From NCBI RefSeq assembly GCF_018613795.1, contig NZ_JAGGPN010000042.1, positions 70,566 through 134,565 of the forward strand: a stretch of DNA of 64,000 nucleotides, written 5' to 3'. This DNA comes from Arthrobacter sp. ISL-65. Its GTDB lineage: Bacteria; Actinomycetota; Actinomycetes; Actinomycetales; Micrococcaceae. This document shows positions 50,142-59,795 of this stretch, in pieces. Numbering within the stretch: the stretch's first letter is position 1; every line of letters starts with the position of its first letter. The notes under the pieces are model-generated. The model saw only the letters and a list, made by a program, of their open reading frames with translations, was not told where the DNA came from and did not search any database. Made by a program: the position numbers and the translations under genes.

Positions 50142-52262
50142 ATGGTAATGCCCCTTTTAGACACAGCCTTGACGGCGGACGACCCCCAGGCCTTTCCCCT
50201 CGGGGTCAGCGAAGCGCGCCAAGTTCCCGGCGGAGACGGGGCATCAAGCGGCCGTGCAAGGGTCGCCGTTTATGCGCCCGGCATCACCAAGCTGGAGGTG
50301 GCTTACCAGGCGCCCGGCCAAAGCTGGCGCCTTCAGACCCTGTCCGGCCTTCCGAACGGCGTCCACCACGGCGTGGTGGACGGATTCCCCGTGGGCTCAC
50401 GGTACGGCTTCCGCGCAGCCCCCAAGGGCGAAGAGGTCCTGCCGCTTGCGGTTTTCACGGTTGATTTTGACGACGACGGCGGCAGCCGGCAACCGCTGTT
50501 GCTGGACCCTTACGGCCGGGCCGTCGACGAACGCGACGGATTCCTGACCAGCGTCAGGATGTCTTCTGACTTCGACTGGGCCGCTGACGAGAAACCGAAT
50601 ACACCGTGGCGCAACACCATCGTCTACGAGGCACACGTCCGCGGACAGAGCATGCTCCATCCGGACATCCCGGAGGCCCTGCGCGGCACGTACGCCGGCA
50701 TGGCCCACCCCGCGATGATCGAGCACCTCACCGGTCTCGGCATCACAGCGCTGCAGCTGCTGCCCGTGCATTTCCACCTGGACGAGCCACACCTCCAGAA
50801 CCTCGGCCTCACCAACTATTGGGGTTACAACACGGCAGCGTTCTTTGCCCCGTACCCCGGGTACGCCACCAAGTCGGCCCAGGAAGCCGGGCCGCAGGCC
50901 GTCCAGGACGAGTTCAAGGGAATGGTCAAGCTGCTGCATGCGGCCGGCCTCGAGGTCATCCTTGACGTCGTCTACAACCACACGGCCGAAGGCGGGCCCG
51001 ACGGCCACACCCTGAGCTTCCGGGGCCTCGGCGAGCAGAAGTACTACCGCACCGACGGCAACGGAAGATACGTCGACACCACAGGCTGCGGCAACACCCT
51101 TAACTTCGGCGAACCCCGCGTTATCCAGATGGTGCTGGACTCCCTGCGGTACTGGGTGGACGAGTTCCATATCGACGGTTTCCGCTTCGACCTGGCGGTC
51201 ACGCTCTGCAGGAACGCAGCCAACGAGTTTGACCCCCACCACCCCTTCCTCGTGGCGGTCGCCGCGGACCCAGTGCTCTCCCGCGTCAAACTGATCGCCG
51301 AACCGTGGGACGTGGGCTACGGCGGCTGGCAGACCGGCCGGTTCCCCAGCGGCTGGGTGGATTGGAACGACCACTACCGCGACGCCGTGCGCTCCTTCTG
51401 GGTGGCGGACCGTGCAGCGCTCGACAACGGCGGCCGGGGCGCCTCCGTGGCCCGGCTGGCCGATGCCCTGTCCGGCTCGGCGAGCCTGTTCGAACCGTCG
51501 GGCCGCTCGCGGCTGGCCTCGCTGAACTACATCACCGCCCACGACGGCTTCACCATGACCGACCTCGTGTCCTACGACCGCAAGCACAACGAGGCGAACG
51601 GTGAGCAGAACCGGGACGGGCACGGCGACAACCGCAGCTACAACCACGGCTTCGAAGGACGCACCGAGGACGAGGGCATCCTGGCGCGCCGCGCCCAGAG
51701 CAAGCGCAACCTCATGGCCTCGCTCATGATTTCCCTCGGCGTTCCCATGATCACGGCTGGGGACGAGCTCGGGCGCACCCAGCAGGGCAACAACAACGCG
51801 TACTGCCAGGACAATCCCCTCACCTGGGTTGACTGGACCAGCACGCCGGAATCCCATGCGATGTTGCGGAGCACCAAGCGCGTTATCCGGCTCCGCAAGG
51901 AGTTCCTGACCGCCCAGCCGCACAACTACCCCGTCCGCGACGCCCGCTCCTACCTGTACTGGTATGACCAGGGCGGGCAGCCCATGACCATGGAACGGTG
52001 GAACGATTCGGGAAACCGGGTGGTTCAGCTGCTGCTCGGTTCCGATGACGGGCACGTGGCCGGGCTCATCGTGGTCAACGGCGGTCCCGAGGATATCGAG
52101 GTCACCCTTCCGCAGGTCACCAACGACGACGGCACCGGCAAGCGGGTCTTCGATCTGCGCCTCACCACGTCCGAGCTCCACGACCGGCGCCAGGGCGCCC
52201 TGGTCGTTTCCGGCGAGCCTGACGAGGTGCAGGCCTACACCATCAACATTTACCGCACATAA
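50142..52262 (+). CDS. glgX: Glycogen debranching enzyme
   Basis: A 706-residue GH13 isoamylase-type enzyme that cleaves alpha-1,6 branches of phosphorylase-limited glycogen. The N-terminal CBM48-like domain (about 15-140) precedes the barrel with NYWGYNTAAFFAPYPGY and VVYNHTAEGG. The nucleophile is in FHIDGFRFDLAVTL, the acid in KLIAEPWDVG and the third carboxylate in NYITAHDGFTM. GDELGRTQQGNNNAYCQDN is typical for GlgX. TAAGCT lies 7 nt before ATG 50142; ATG 50148 or TTG 50139 are alternatives. Confidence 0.95.
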   Translation: MVMPLLDTALTADDPQAFPLGVSEARQVPGGDGASSGRARVAVYAPGITKLEVAYQAPGQSWRLQTLSGLPNGVHHGVVDGFPVGSRYGFRAAPKGEEVLPLAVFTVDFDDDGGSRQPLLLDPYGRAVDERDGFLTSVRMSSDFDWAADEKPNTPWRNTIVYEAHVRGQSMLHPDIPEALRGTYAGMAHPAMIEHLTGLGITALQLLPVHFHLDEPHLQNLGLTNYWGYNTAAFFAPYPGYATKSAQEAGPQAVQDEFKGMVKLLHAAGLEVILDVVYNHTAEGGPDGHTLSFRGLGEQKYYRTDGNGRYVDTTGCGNTLNFGEPRVIQMVLDSLRYWVDEFHIDGFRFDLAVTLCRNAANEFDPHHPFLVAVAADPVLSRVKLIAEPWDVGYGGWQTGRFPSGWVDWNDHYRDAVRSFWVADRAALDNGGRGASVARLADALSGSASLFEPSGRSRLASLNYITAHDGFTMTDLVSYDRKHNEANGEQNRDGHGDNRSYNHGFEGRTEDEGILARRAQSKRNLMASLMISLGVPMITAGDELGRTQQGNNNAYCQDNPLTWVDWTSTPESHAMLRSTKRVIRLRKEFLTAQPHNYPVRDARSYLYWYDQGGQPMTMERWNDSGNRVVQLLLGSDDGHVAGLIVVNGGPEDIEVTLPQVTNDDGTGKRVFDLRLTTSELHDRRQGALVVSGEPDEVQAYTINIYRT

Positions 52263-52279
52263 CTTACAGGGAAACGGGC

Positions 52280-52774
52280 ATGCGCAGGCGTTGGACTATC
52301 GGAACGCTGCTGCTGGGGCTTGCCGTGGCTGCCCTCGCGGTCTTCAACCTTTTCATCGCGCCGGGCGGCACACCGCCCGCTGCGGGTCCGCAGGGAACGG
52401 CGACGTCGGCACCCACCGCGCGTCCGACATCGGCACCCGCCGCAGCGCCGCCGTCGGCCGGCATGGGGACTGGCGTCCCGAACGTGTCCGGCCTCCCCGC
52501 CATCCGGGAGTCCCAGCTGCCGGCCGAAGGACGGCGGACCCTCGCCCTGATCCGGCAGGGCGGCCCCTACCCGTACACCCGCGACGGGGTGACGTTCGGC
52601 AACTTCGAGCGCATTCTGCCCCGCAAGGCCGGCGGATATTACAAGGAGTACACGGTGCCGACGCCCGGCGAGTCGGACCGGGGCGCCCGCAGGATCGTGG
52701 CAGGACAGTCCGGCGACAAGTACTACACGCCGGACCACTACGAATCGTTCAAGTTCATAGCAGAAGGCAAATAG
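52280..52774 (+). CDS. Secreted guanyl-specific ribonuclease (RNase Sa/barnase type)
   Basis: A 164-residue exported RNase. The signal helix (IGTLLLGLAVAALAVFNLF) and a Pro/Ala/Thr linker (about 30-60) precede the catalytic domain. That domain aligns with Streptomyces RNase Sa: LPAEGRRTLALIRQGGPYPY, DGVTFGNFERILP, and the active site with Glu in YYKEYTVPTPG, Arg in RGARRIVAG and His in YYTPDHYESF. It follows glgX by 17 bases and is directly followed by its barstar-type inhibitor. Confidence 0.92.
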   Translation: MRRRWTIGTLLLGLAVAALAVFNLFIAPGGTPPAAGPQGTATSAPTARPTSAPAAAPPSAGMGTGVPNVSGLPAIRESQLPAEGRRTLALIRQGGPYPYTRDGVTFGNFERILPRKAGGYYKEYTVPTPGESDRGARRIVAGQSGDKYYTPDHYESFKFIAEGK

Positions 52775-52778
52775 CACC

Positions 52779-53135
52779 ATGAAGATCTATTCCGGCGACA
52801 CCTGGACCCTCGAAGAACTCCGGGAGCAGGTGGCCGACGCCGGCCGCCGGAGCCTGCTGGTCCCTGCCGCCGACTCCAAGAAGTCCGTGCTCGCCGCCTT
52901 CGGCGAGGCCCTGGATTTTCCGGAGCACTTCGGCGTGAACTTCGATGCGCTCAACGACTCCCTGCATGAGTTCGCCGACGCCATTTCCGACGACGGCGCG
53001 AAGCCCCTGACCGTGATCTGGCAGGTCCCCGCGGCCTTCCGCGCCGACCGCTCGTTCGGCGTTATCTGCGAGATCCTCCAGGACGCCGAGAGCTACGCCG
53101 GCAAGGACCTTGCCGTTATGGCCGTGCTGATCTAG
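52779..53135 (+). CDS. Barstar-family ribonuclease inhibitor
   Basis: A 118-residue acidic protein. FGEALDFPEHFGVNFDALND matches the barstar family (family pattern F..L..P..YG.N.DAL.D), including the Asp-rich binding helix. It begins 4 bases after the RNase stop, so the inhibitor is made with the enzyme and protects the cytoplasm. Convergent with glgP, whose stop lies 33 bases further. Confidence 0.93.
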   Translation: MKIYSGDTWTLEELREQVADAGRRSLLVPAADSKKSVLAAFGEALDFPEHFGVNFDALNDSLHEFADAISDDGAKPLTVIWQVPAAFRADRSFGVICEILQDAESYAGKDLAVMAVLI

Positions 53136-53168
53136 CCCGCCGCGGAGTTCGGCGTCGGGCTAGCGGAC

Positions 53169-55787
53169 CTACGCGTTGACGATCAGCCCCAGCTCAGCCT
53201 TGGACGCGAGGGCGTCATGCTTGGGGAGCACTCGCACGGTGTAGCCGAAGGACCCGGAGCGGTCGATGACGACGGACCCGGCGAAGAGGTGGCGTCCGTT
53301 TCCGAGCTCCTCCTTGGCTTCCAGTTCCACCATGGTCACGTTGGCGAGTTCGTCGCTTTCGGCTGCCTGCCCGTACGCCACCTCCACCGCCACGTCCTGC
53401 GGGGACAGGTTGTGCAGTCCCACGTAGGCGTGGACCTGGAGGGTGTCACCGATCTGCGGGTCCTCCGAGACGCCCAGCGAGTCCACGTGCTCCACGTGCA
53501 GCTGGGGCCAGGCCGCCCGGACCTTGGCGACCCACGCCGCCAGCGCCTTGGCCTGAGCGTAGGAGCCTGCCACCGCTTCGCGTCCCGAAACCGCCGCGGG
53601 CCGGTACAGGACGTTGACGTAGTCCTGCAGCATCCGTTCGGCCGAGACCGCCGGGCCCAGATGGGCCAGCGTGTGCTTGATCATGGAGACCCAGTGGGTG
53701 GGGATCTTCTCGTGGCCGGACTCGGACGGCCCTGCGGCGCCGGCCGCTTCGGAGACGGTGTTGCCGTAGAACCGCGGCGCCACCTGCGTCTCGAGCAGCT
53801 CGTACAGCGCCGCGGCCTCGATGTCGTCGCGCTCATCGGCGGACGCGCCGTTGTTGGCGGTGGGGATCGCCCAGCCGTTTTCGCCGTCGTACATCTCATC
53901 CCACCAGCCGTCCAGGACGGACAGGTTCAGCGACCCGTTGATCGCGGCCTTCATGCCGGAGGTGCCGCAGGCTTCGAGCGGCCGCAGCGGGTTGTTCAGC
54001 CAGACGTCGCAGCCCGGGAACAGCGTCCGGGCCATGGCGATGTCGTAGTTCGGCAGGAAGACGATGCGGTGCCGGACGGCGGGATCGTCAGTGAAGCGGA
54101 CCAGGTCCTGGATCATCTTCTTGCCTGCGTCGTCCGCCGGGTGGGACTTGCCCGCGATGACCAGCTGGATGGGGTGTTCCTTGTGCAGCAGCAGCGCCTT
54201 CAAGCGCTCCGGGTCACGCAGCATGAGGGTCAGCCGCTTGTACGTGGGCACGCGCCGGGCGAACCCGATGGTCAGGACGTCCGGGTCCAGCACCGAGTCC
54301 GTCCACGCCAGCTCGGCATCGGCTGCGCCGCGCTTTTTCCACGCAGCCCGCAGCCGGCGCCGCACATCCTCCACGAGGGAAACGCGCATCTCACGCCGGA
54401 GCGCCCACACCTCGGCGTCGGAGACGTTGTAGGCGAGGTCCCAGCGGCCCATCACCTCAGCTTCGGGTCCAAACCGCTCACGGGCGAGTTTCGCGATCCG
54501 GGGATCAACCCAGGTTGGCACGTGCACGCCGTTGGTCACGGAGGTGATGGGCACCTCCGAGTGGTCGAATCCCGGCCACAGCGCCGAGAACATGCCGCGC
54601 GAGACTTCGCCGTGGAGCTTGGCAACACCGTTGGCCCGCTGTGCGAGGCGCAGGCCCATCACGGCCATGTTGAAGACGAAGGGGTTGCCCTCGCTGAAGT
54701 TCTCCCGGCCCAGGTCGAGGATCCGCGACGTGGGAACGTCCGGCGCCAGGCCGGCTTCGAAGAAGTGCTGGATCTGTGCGGCTTCGAATCGGTCGATGCC
54801 GGCCGGAACAGGCGTGTGGGTTGTAAACACCGTGGACGAGCGTCCGGCGGCGAGGGCCTCGTCGAAGGTCAGCGCCTGCTCGCCGGCCATCAGCTCCTGG
54901 ATCCGTTCGACGCCGAGGAATCCGGCGTGGCCCTCATTCGTGTGGAACACCTCGGGCGCGGGCGTGCCGGTGAGCTTCTGGTAGGCGCGCAGCGCCTTGA
55001 CCCCGCCCATGCCCAGCAGCAGTTCCTGCTGCAGCCGGTGGTCGCCGCCGCCGCCGTACAGGCGGTCGGTGATGCTGCGGGCGGCGTCGTCGTTTCCGGG
55101 AACGTTGGAGTCCAGCAGCAGGAGGGGGACGCGTCCGACGTCGGCACGCCAGATGTGTGCCGCAAGGTGCCGCCCGTTGGGCAGAGGCAGGGAGATCTCC
55201 AGCGGCTTGCCGTTGCCGTCCGCGGCGGGCTCCCGCAGCAGCGTCAGGGGCAGGCCGTCGGGGTCGATGACTGGGTAGGTCTCCTGCTGCCAGGCGTCCC
55301 GGGAGAGTGACTGCTTGAAGTAGCCGGCCTGGTAGAGCAGCCCGACGCCGATCAGCGGCACGCCGAGGTCGGAGGCGGCCTTCAGGTGGTCGCCGGCGAG
55401 GATGCCGAGGCCGCCCGAATATTGCGGCAGGACTTCGGTGATGCCGAACTCGGGGGAGAAGTAGGCGATTGAGGCGGGGGCGTCGCTGCCCAGCCCCTGG
55501 TACCAGCGGGGTTCCGTGAGGTACCGGTCCAGGTCCGCGGCTGCCGCCTGCACCCGGGCCACCACGGCCTGGTCTATCGCGAGCCGGTGCATCTCCTCAC
55601 GGCCCACCAGGCCTAGGAAGCTGACCGGGTCATTGCCGCATTGGGCCCAGACGCGCGGGTTCAGGCTTTCGAACAGTTCCCGGGTGGGCCGGTGCCAGGA
55701 CCAGCGCAGGTTGGTCGCCAACCGGGCCAGCGGCCGGATCGGCTCGGGAAGAACGGTACGGACGGTAAATCTGCGGATTGCCTTCAC
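53169..55787 (-). CDS. glgP: Alpha-glucan phosphorylase
   Basis: An 872-residue GT35 enzyme releasing glucose-1-phosphate from glycogen. It belongs to the short bacterial/archaeal-type group: LATNLRWSWHRPTRELF at the N-terminus, IAYFSPEFGITEVLPQYSGGLGILAGDHLKA, HTPVPAGIDRF, and the PLP-binding ACGTSGMKAAINGSLNLS with WWDE. A C-terminal extension of about 150 residues holds a beta domain. The GTG at 55787 lies 7 nt after TAGTGT; the open frame runs 37 codons further without homology. It is divergent from glgE across 131 bases. Confidence 0.93.
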   Translation of the reverse strand: MKAIRRFTVRTVLPEPIRPLARLATNLRWSWHRPTRELFESLNPRVWAQCGNDPVSFLGLVGREEMHRLAIDQAVVARVQAAAADLDRYLTEPRWYQGLGSDAPASIAYFSPEFGITEVLPQYSGGLGILAGDHLKAASDLGVPLIGVGLLYQAGYFKQSLSRDAWQQETYPVIDPDGLPLTLLREPAADGNGKPLEISLPLPNGRHLAAHIWRADVGRVPLLLLDSNVPGNDDAARSITDRLYGGGGDHRLQQELLLGMGGVKALRAYQKLTGTPAPEVFHTNEGHAGFLGVERIQELMAGEQALTFDEALAAGRSSTVFTTHTPVPAGIDRFEAAQIQHFFEAGLAPDVPTSRILDLGRENFSEGNPFVFNMAVMGLRLAQRANGVAKLHGEVSRGMFSALWPGFDHSEVPITSVTNGVHVPTWVDPRIAKLARERFGPEAEVMGRWDLAYNVSDAEVWALRREMRVSLVEDVRRRLRAAWKKRGAADAELAWTDSVLDPDVLTIGFARRVPTYKRLTLMLRDPERLKALLLHKEHPIQLVIAGKSHPADDAGKKMIQDLVRFTDDPAVRHRIVFLPNYDIAMARTLFPGCDVWLNNPLRPLEACGTSGMKAAINGSLNLSVLDGWWDEMYDGENGWAIPTANNGASADERDDIEAAALYELLETQVAPRFYGNTVSEAAGAAGPSESGHEKIPTHWVSMIKHTLAHLGPAVSAERMLQDYVNVLYRPAAVSGREAVAGSYAQAKALAAWVAKVRAAWPQLHVEHVDSLGVSEDPQIGDTLQVHAYVGLHNLSPQDVAVEVAYGQAAESDELANVTMVELEAKEELGNGRHLFAGSVVIDRSGSFGYTVRVLPKHDALASKAELGLIVNA

Positions 55788-55918
55788 CTGCGCCACACTA
55801 ACCGACTGGGTGAACGGCAGGAACCGCTTTTGATTACTTTCCGGTAAATGACGAATCGCTTCAGTAATTAAGTTCGCAGGCTTAGCAATTCGCCCCATTT
55901 CTCGCTAACGTCGAGGCT

Positions 55919-57991
55919 GTGACGACTAACACGCGAACCAGTGCCCCAGCAAAGCAAACGCCGAAAGTTTCGATCACGGAAGGCCTTCGGTTTGGCCGTT
56001 TCCCTATCACCGACGTTCAGCCTGTTGTCGAAGGGGGGAAGTTCCCGGCCAAGGCGCTGCCCGGTGAAGGAATCGTGGTCAGCGCCAGGTCCTTCCGCGA
56101 GGGCCACGACCAATTGGGCGTCAGTGCGGTCCTCCTGGATCCGAAGGGCAACGAGCGCCAGCGGGTCCGGCTCCAGCCGCCGTCCGGGGACCGGGGCAAG
56201 GGAACCGACCTTTGGGAAGGCCTGCTCACCCCGGAATCCACCGGGAACTGGTCGTTCGTCATCGAGGCCTGGCATGACCGCTACGGCACGTGGCACCACA
56301 ACGCCGAGGTCAAGGTGGACGCGGGCATCGACGTCGAGCTGATGCTTGCGGAGGGGTCCGCGCTGCTGTTGGAGGCCGCCGAGGAGCCGGACCGGAACGA
56401 TGCCGACCGGCAGACGCTGCGCTCTGCAGCCACCATCCTTTCGGACACCTCCTTGTCGCCCGAGGACCGCCTGGCCGCAGGTTTCAGCCGGGACGTCGCC
56501 GGCGTGGTTGAGCGCGAGCCGATCCGTGAGCTTGTCACCGTCTCCGAACCGTTTCCCCTGCTCGTAGAGCGGGACCGCGCAGGCCGCGGGTCCTGGTACG
56601 AGTTCTTCCCGCGCTCCGAGGGCGCGGTGCGCGACCCCGGCACGGGCGCCTGGACGTCCGGCAATTTCCGGACCGCCGCCAACCGGCTTGATGCCGTGGC
56701 CGGCATGGGCTTTGACGTCATCTACATGCCGCCGATCCACCCGATTGGCGTGCAGCACCGCAAGGGCCCCAACAACACGCTGATCGCCGGCCCAAACGAT
56801 CCCGGGTCGCCGTGGGCCATTGGCGCCAAGGAAGGCGGGCACGACGCCATCCACCCCGACCTCGGAACCTTCGAGGACTTCGACGCCTTCGTGGCGCGGG
56901 CGAATGAGCTCAACCTGGAAGTAGCGCTCGATTTGGCACTCCAGGCCGCCCCGGACCACCCCTGGGTCACCGAGCACCCGGAATGGTTCACCACCCGCGT
57001 GGACGGCAGCATCGCGTATGCCGAAAATCCGCCGAAGAAGTACCAGGACATCTTCCCGCTCAACTTCGACAACGACCCTGAGGGCCTGTCCAAGGAAATC
57101 CTGCGGATCGTCCAGCTATGGGTCAGCCACGGCGTGAAGATCTTCCGGGTGGACAACCCGCACACCAAGCCGGTGTGGTTCTGGGAGTGGCTCATCGGCA
57201 AGGTGAACAAGAAGGACCCCGACGTCGTCTTCCTGGCCGAGGCCTTCACCCGTCCCGCCATGATGCACGCGCTGGGCAGGGCAGGCTTCCAGCAGTCCTA
57301 CACCTACTTCACGTGGCGCAACACCAAGAAGGAACTCGAGGAGTACTTCCACCACGTGAGCCGCGAGTCGGCTGCCTTCTTCCGGCCCAACTTCTTCGTC
57401 AACACCCCGGACATCCTCACCGAGTACCTGCAGTACGGCGGGCCGGCGGCGTTCAAGATCCGTGCTGCCCTGGCGGCAACCGCGAGCCCGCTGTGGGGCG
57501 TGTACGCCGGCTACGAACTGTACGAGCACGTGGCCCGGCCCGGTGCCGAGGAGTACATCGACAACGAGAAGTTCGAGTACAAGGCCCGCGACTGGGACGC
57601 TGCCTCCGCCTCCGGCCGGACCCTCGCGCCGTACCTGACCAGGCTCAACGAAATCCGCAAGGCCCACCCGGCGCTGGGGGATCTGCAGAACCTCACCGTG
57701 CACCAAAGCACGGACGATGCCACGGTCGTCTACTCCAAGCACAAGACTCTCCCGGACGGCACGAGGGACACCATCATCGTGGTGGCCAACGTGGACCCGC
57801 ACAGTGCGAGGGAAGGCATGGTGTCGCTGGATCTGTCCGCGCTGGGGCTCGACCCGGCCGACCTCACCCCGAACGGCGGATTCTGGGTGGATGACCTGAT
57901 CTCCGGCGAGTCGTGGGAATGGGGGGAGTACAACTACGTGAGGCTGGATGCACATGTTGAACCTGTACACATCCTGAGCATCCGGAGGTAG
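55919..57991 (+). CDS. glgE: Alpha-1,4-glucan:maltose-1-phosphate maltosyltransferase
   Basis: A 690-residue GH13_3 enzyme that extends alpha-glucan with maltose from maltose-1-phosphate. The N-terminal domain (ITEGLRFGRFPITDVQPVVEGG) is characteristic. GFDVIYMPPIHPIG and KYQDIFPLNF follow. The nucleophile is Asp412 in KIFRVDNPHTKP and the acid is Glu441 in VFLAEAFTRP. The GTG start has TAACGT 7 nt upstream (and TTAGCA further up), so it is probably leaderless. It heads the operon glgE-treS-mak/glgB. Confidence 0.96.
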   Translation: MTTNTRTSAPAKQTPKVSITEGLRFGRFPITDVQPVVEGGKFPAKALPGEGIVVSARSFREGHDQLGVSAVLLDPKGNERQRVRLQPPSGDRGKGTDLWEGLLTPESTGNWSFVIEAWHDRYGTWHHNAEVKVDAGIDVELMLAEGSALLLEAAEEPDRNDADRQTLRSAATILSDTSLSPEDRLAAGFSRDVAGVVEREPIRELVTVSEPFPLLVERDRAGRGSWYEFFPRSEGAVRDPGTGAWTSGNFRTAANRLDAVAGMGFDVIYMPPIHPIGVQHRKGPNNTLIAGPNDPGSPWAIGAKEGGHDAIHPDLGTFEDFDAFVARANELNLEVALDLALQAAPDHPWVTEHPEWFTTRVDGSIAYAENPPKKYQDIFPLNFDNDPEGLSKEILRIVQLWVSHGVKIFRVDNPHTKPVWFWEWLIGKVNKKDPDVVFLAEAFTRPAMMHALGRAGFQQSYTYFTWRNTKKELEEYFHHVSRESAAFFRPNFFVNTPDILTEYLQYGGPAAFKIRAALAATASPLWGVYAGYELYEHVARPGAEEYIDNEKFEYKARDWDAASASGRTLAPYLTRLNEIRKAHPALGDLQNLTVHQSTDDATVVYSKHKTLPDGTRDTIIVVANVDPHSAREGMVSLDLSALGLDPADLTPNGGFWVDDLISGESWEWGEYNYVRLDAHVEPVHILSIRR

Positions 57992-57997
57992 CCGCCA

Positions 57998-59794
57998 GTG
58001 AGTTTCAGTCCGCAGAGCCCCACCAAACACTTCACCCCCAAGAGCACGTTTGAGCTGAATGCACCGGGTTTGCAGCATGATCCGCTGTGGTACCGGAAAG
58101 CGGTGTTCTACGAAGTGCTGGTTCGGGGCTTTGCGGACGCCAACGGCGATGGTTCGGGCGACTTCCACGGGCTGATCGAGAAGCTGGACTACCTGCAGTG
58201 GCTGGGCGTGGACTGCCTGTGGCTGCCGCCGTTCTTCCAGTCACCCCTGCGGGACGGCGGGTATGACATCTCGGACTACAACTCCGTCCTGGACGAGTTC
58301 GGCACCATCAGCGACTTCAAGCGGCTGGTTGCCGAGGCGCATGCACGCGGCGTCCGGGTCATCATCGACCTCCCGCTGAACCACACCTCAGACCAGCACC
58401 CCTGGTTCCAGGAGTCCAGGAAGGACCCTGACGGTCCCTTCGGTGACTTCTACGTGTGGAGTGACACGGACGAGAAATACCAGGACGCGCGCATCATCTT
58501 CGTGGACACGGAGGAATCCAACTGGACCTTCGACCCCATCCGGCGGCAGTTCTTCTGGCACCGGTTCTTCAGCCACCAGCCCGACCTGAACTTCGAGAAC
58601 CCGAAGGTCATCGACGCTGTGTTCGACGTCGTGCGGTTCTGGCTGGACCAGGGGATCGACGGGTTCCGGGCGGACGCCATTCCGTACCTGTTCGAGGAGG
58701 AGGGGACCAACTGCGAAAACCTCCCGGCCACGCACGAGTTCCTGCGCAAGCTGCGGAAGATGGTGGACGAGAGCTACCCCGGCCGCGTCATCATCGCCGA
58801 GGCCAACCAGCCGCCCAACGAGGTGGTGGAGTACTTCGGCACCGAGGAGGAACCGGAATGCCACATGGCCTTCCACTTCCCGATCATGCCGCGGCTCTAC
58901 TACGCGCTGCGTGACCAGAAGGCGGCCCCCATCATCGAGACGATGCACGACACCCCGGCCATCCCCGCCGGCGCGCAGTGGGGAACCTTCCTGCGCAACC
59001 ACGACGAGCTGACGCTGGAAATGGTCACAGCCGATGAGCGGGCCGCCATGCTCGGCTGGTACGCGCCGGACCCGCGCATGCGGGCCAACATCGGCATCCG
59101 GCGCAGGCTAGCGCCGCTGCTGGACAACTCCAGGGCGGAAATCGAGCTCATCAACGCCCTGCTGCTGTCCCTGCCGGGGAGCCCCTTCCTGTACTACGGG
59201 GACGAGATCGGGATGGGCGACAACATCTGGCTCGAGGACCGTGACGCCGTCCGCACCCCCATGCAGTGGAACCCCGACCGCAACGCCGGCTTCTCCAACG
59301 CCGACCCGGGCAAGCTGTACCTCCCGGTGATTCAGTCGCTGGTCTACAACTACGCCATGGCGAACGTGGAGGCCGAGGCCGCCCATTCCGGATCGCTGCT
59401 GCGCTGGACCCGGCAGATCCTCAGCGTGCGGAAAAACCACCCGGCGTTCGGACTCGGGGCGTTCAAGCATGTGGAGGCGGACCACGAGGTGGTGCTGGCC
59501 TATCTCCGCGAACTGCCGGAGGGCAACGCAGCCGGCGAACCGGCGGAATCCATCCTGTGCGTCTTCAACCTTTCCCAGCATCCGGTGTCCACCACGCTGA
59601 GGCTTCCGGACTTTTCCGGGCGGGGCCTGCGGGACGTCTTCGGAGGCCAGCCGTTCCCCGGCATCAGTGCTGACGGCCAGCTGACGCTGACGCTCGGCAG
59701 CCATGACTTCTTCTGGCTGCGCGTGCGGGCTACTGCTTCCAACCCAGCTTCACCCTTTACGCAAGCGATGCCGATACTGTCGATTGAGGGATGA
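57998..59794 (+). CDS. treS: Maltose alpha-D-glucosyltransferase (trehalose synthase)
   Basis: A 598-residue GH13_16 enzyme interconverting trehalose and maltose. Signatures are YEVLVRGFADANGDGSGDF, IIDLPLNHTSDQHPWF, the nucleophile in DGFRADAIPYLFEEEGTNCE, the acid in VIIAEANQPP, and FLRNHDELTLEMVT. It supplies maltose for the maltokinase encoded next. GTG start with GGAGG about 10 nt upstream, 6 bases after glgE; its stop is separated by one base from the next ATG. Confidence 0.96.
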   Translation: MSFSPQSPTKHFTPKSTFELNAPGLQHDPLWYRKAVFYEVLVRGFADANGDGSGDFHGLIEKLDYLQWLGVDCLWLPPFFQSPLRDGGYDISDYNSVLDEFGTISDFKRLVAEAHARGVRVIIDLPLNHTSDQHPWFQESRKDPDGPFGDFYVWSDTDEKYQDARIIFVDTEESNWTFDPIRRQFFWHRFFSHQPDLNFENPKVIDAVFDVVRFWLDQGIDGFRADAIPYLFEEEGTNCENLPATHEFLRKLRKMVDESYPGRVIIAEANQPPNEVVEYFGTEEEPECHMAFHFPIMPRLYYALRDQKAAPIIETMHDTPAIPAGAQWGTFLRNHDELTLEMVTADERAAMLGWYAPDPRMRANIGIRRRLAPLLDNSRAEIELINALLLSLPGSPFLYYGDEIGMGDNIWLEDRDAVRTPMQWNPDRNAGFSNADPGKLYLPVIQSLVYNYAMANVEAEAAHSGSLLRWTRQILSVRKNHPAFGLGAFKHVEADHEVVLAYLRELPEGNAAGEPAESILCVFNLSQHPVSTTLRLPDFSGRGLRDVFGGQPFPGISADGQLTLTLGSHDFFWLRVRATASNPASPFTQAMPILSIEG

Positions 59795-59795
59795 G

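Noticed and set aside
50397..52181. A 594-codon minus-strand open frame
   Set aside because: Antisense to glgX, whose GH13 motifs are unmistakable.
52280..53135. Contact-dependent or type VI polymorphic toxin system
   Set aside because: The RNase has a plain signal peptide and a short linker, with no delivery domain; it is a simple secreted RNase with inhibitor.
53217..55310. A 697-codon plus-strand open frame
   Set aside because: Antisense to glgP; repetitive Arg/Gly/Val/Asp composition without motifs.
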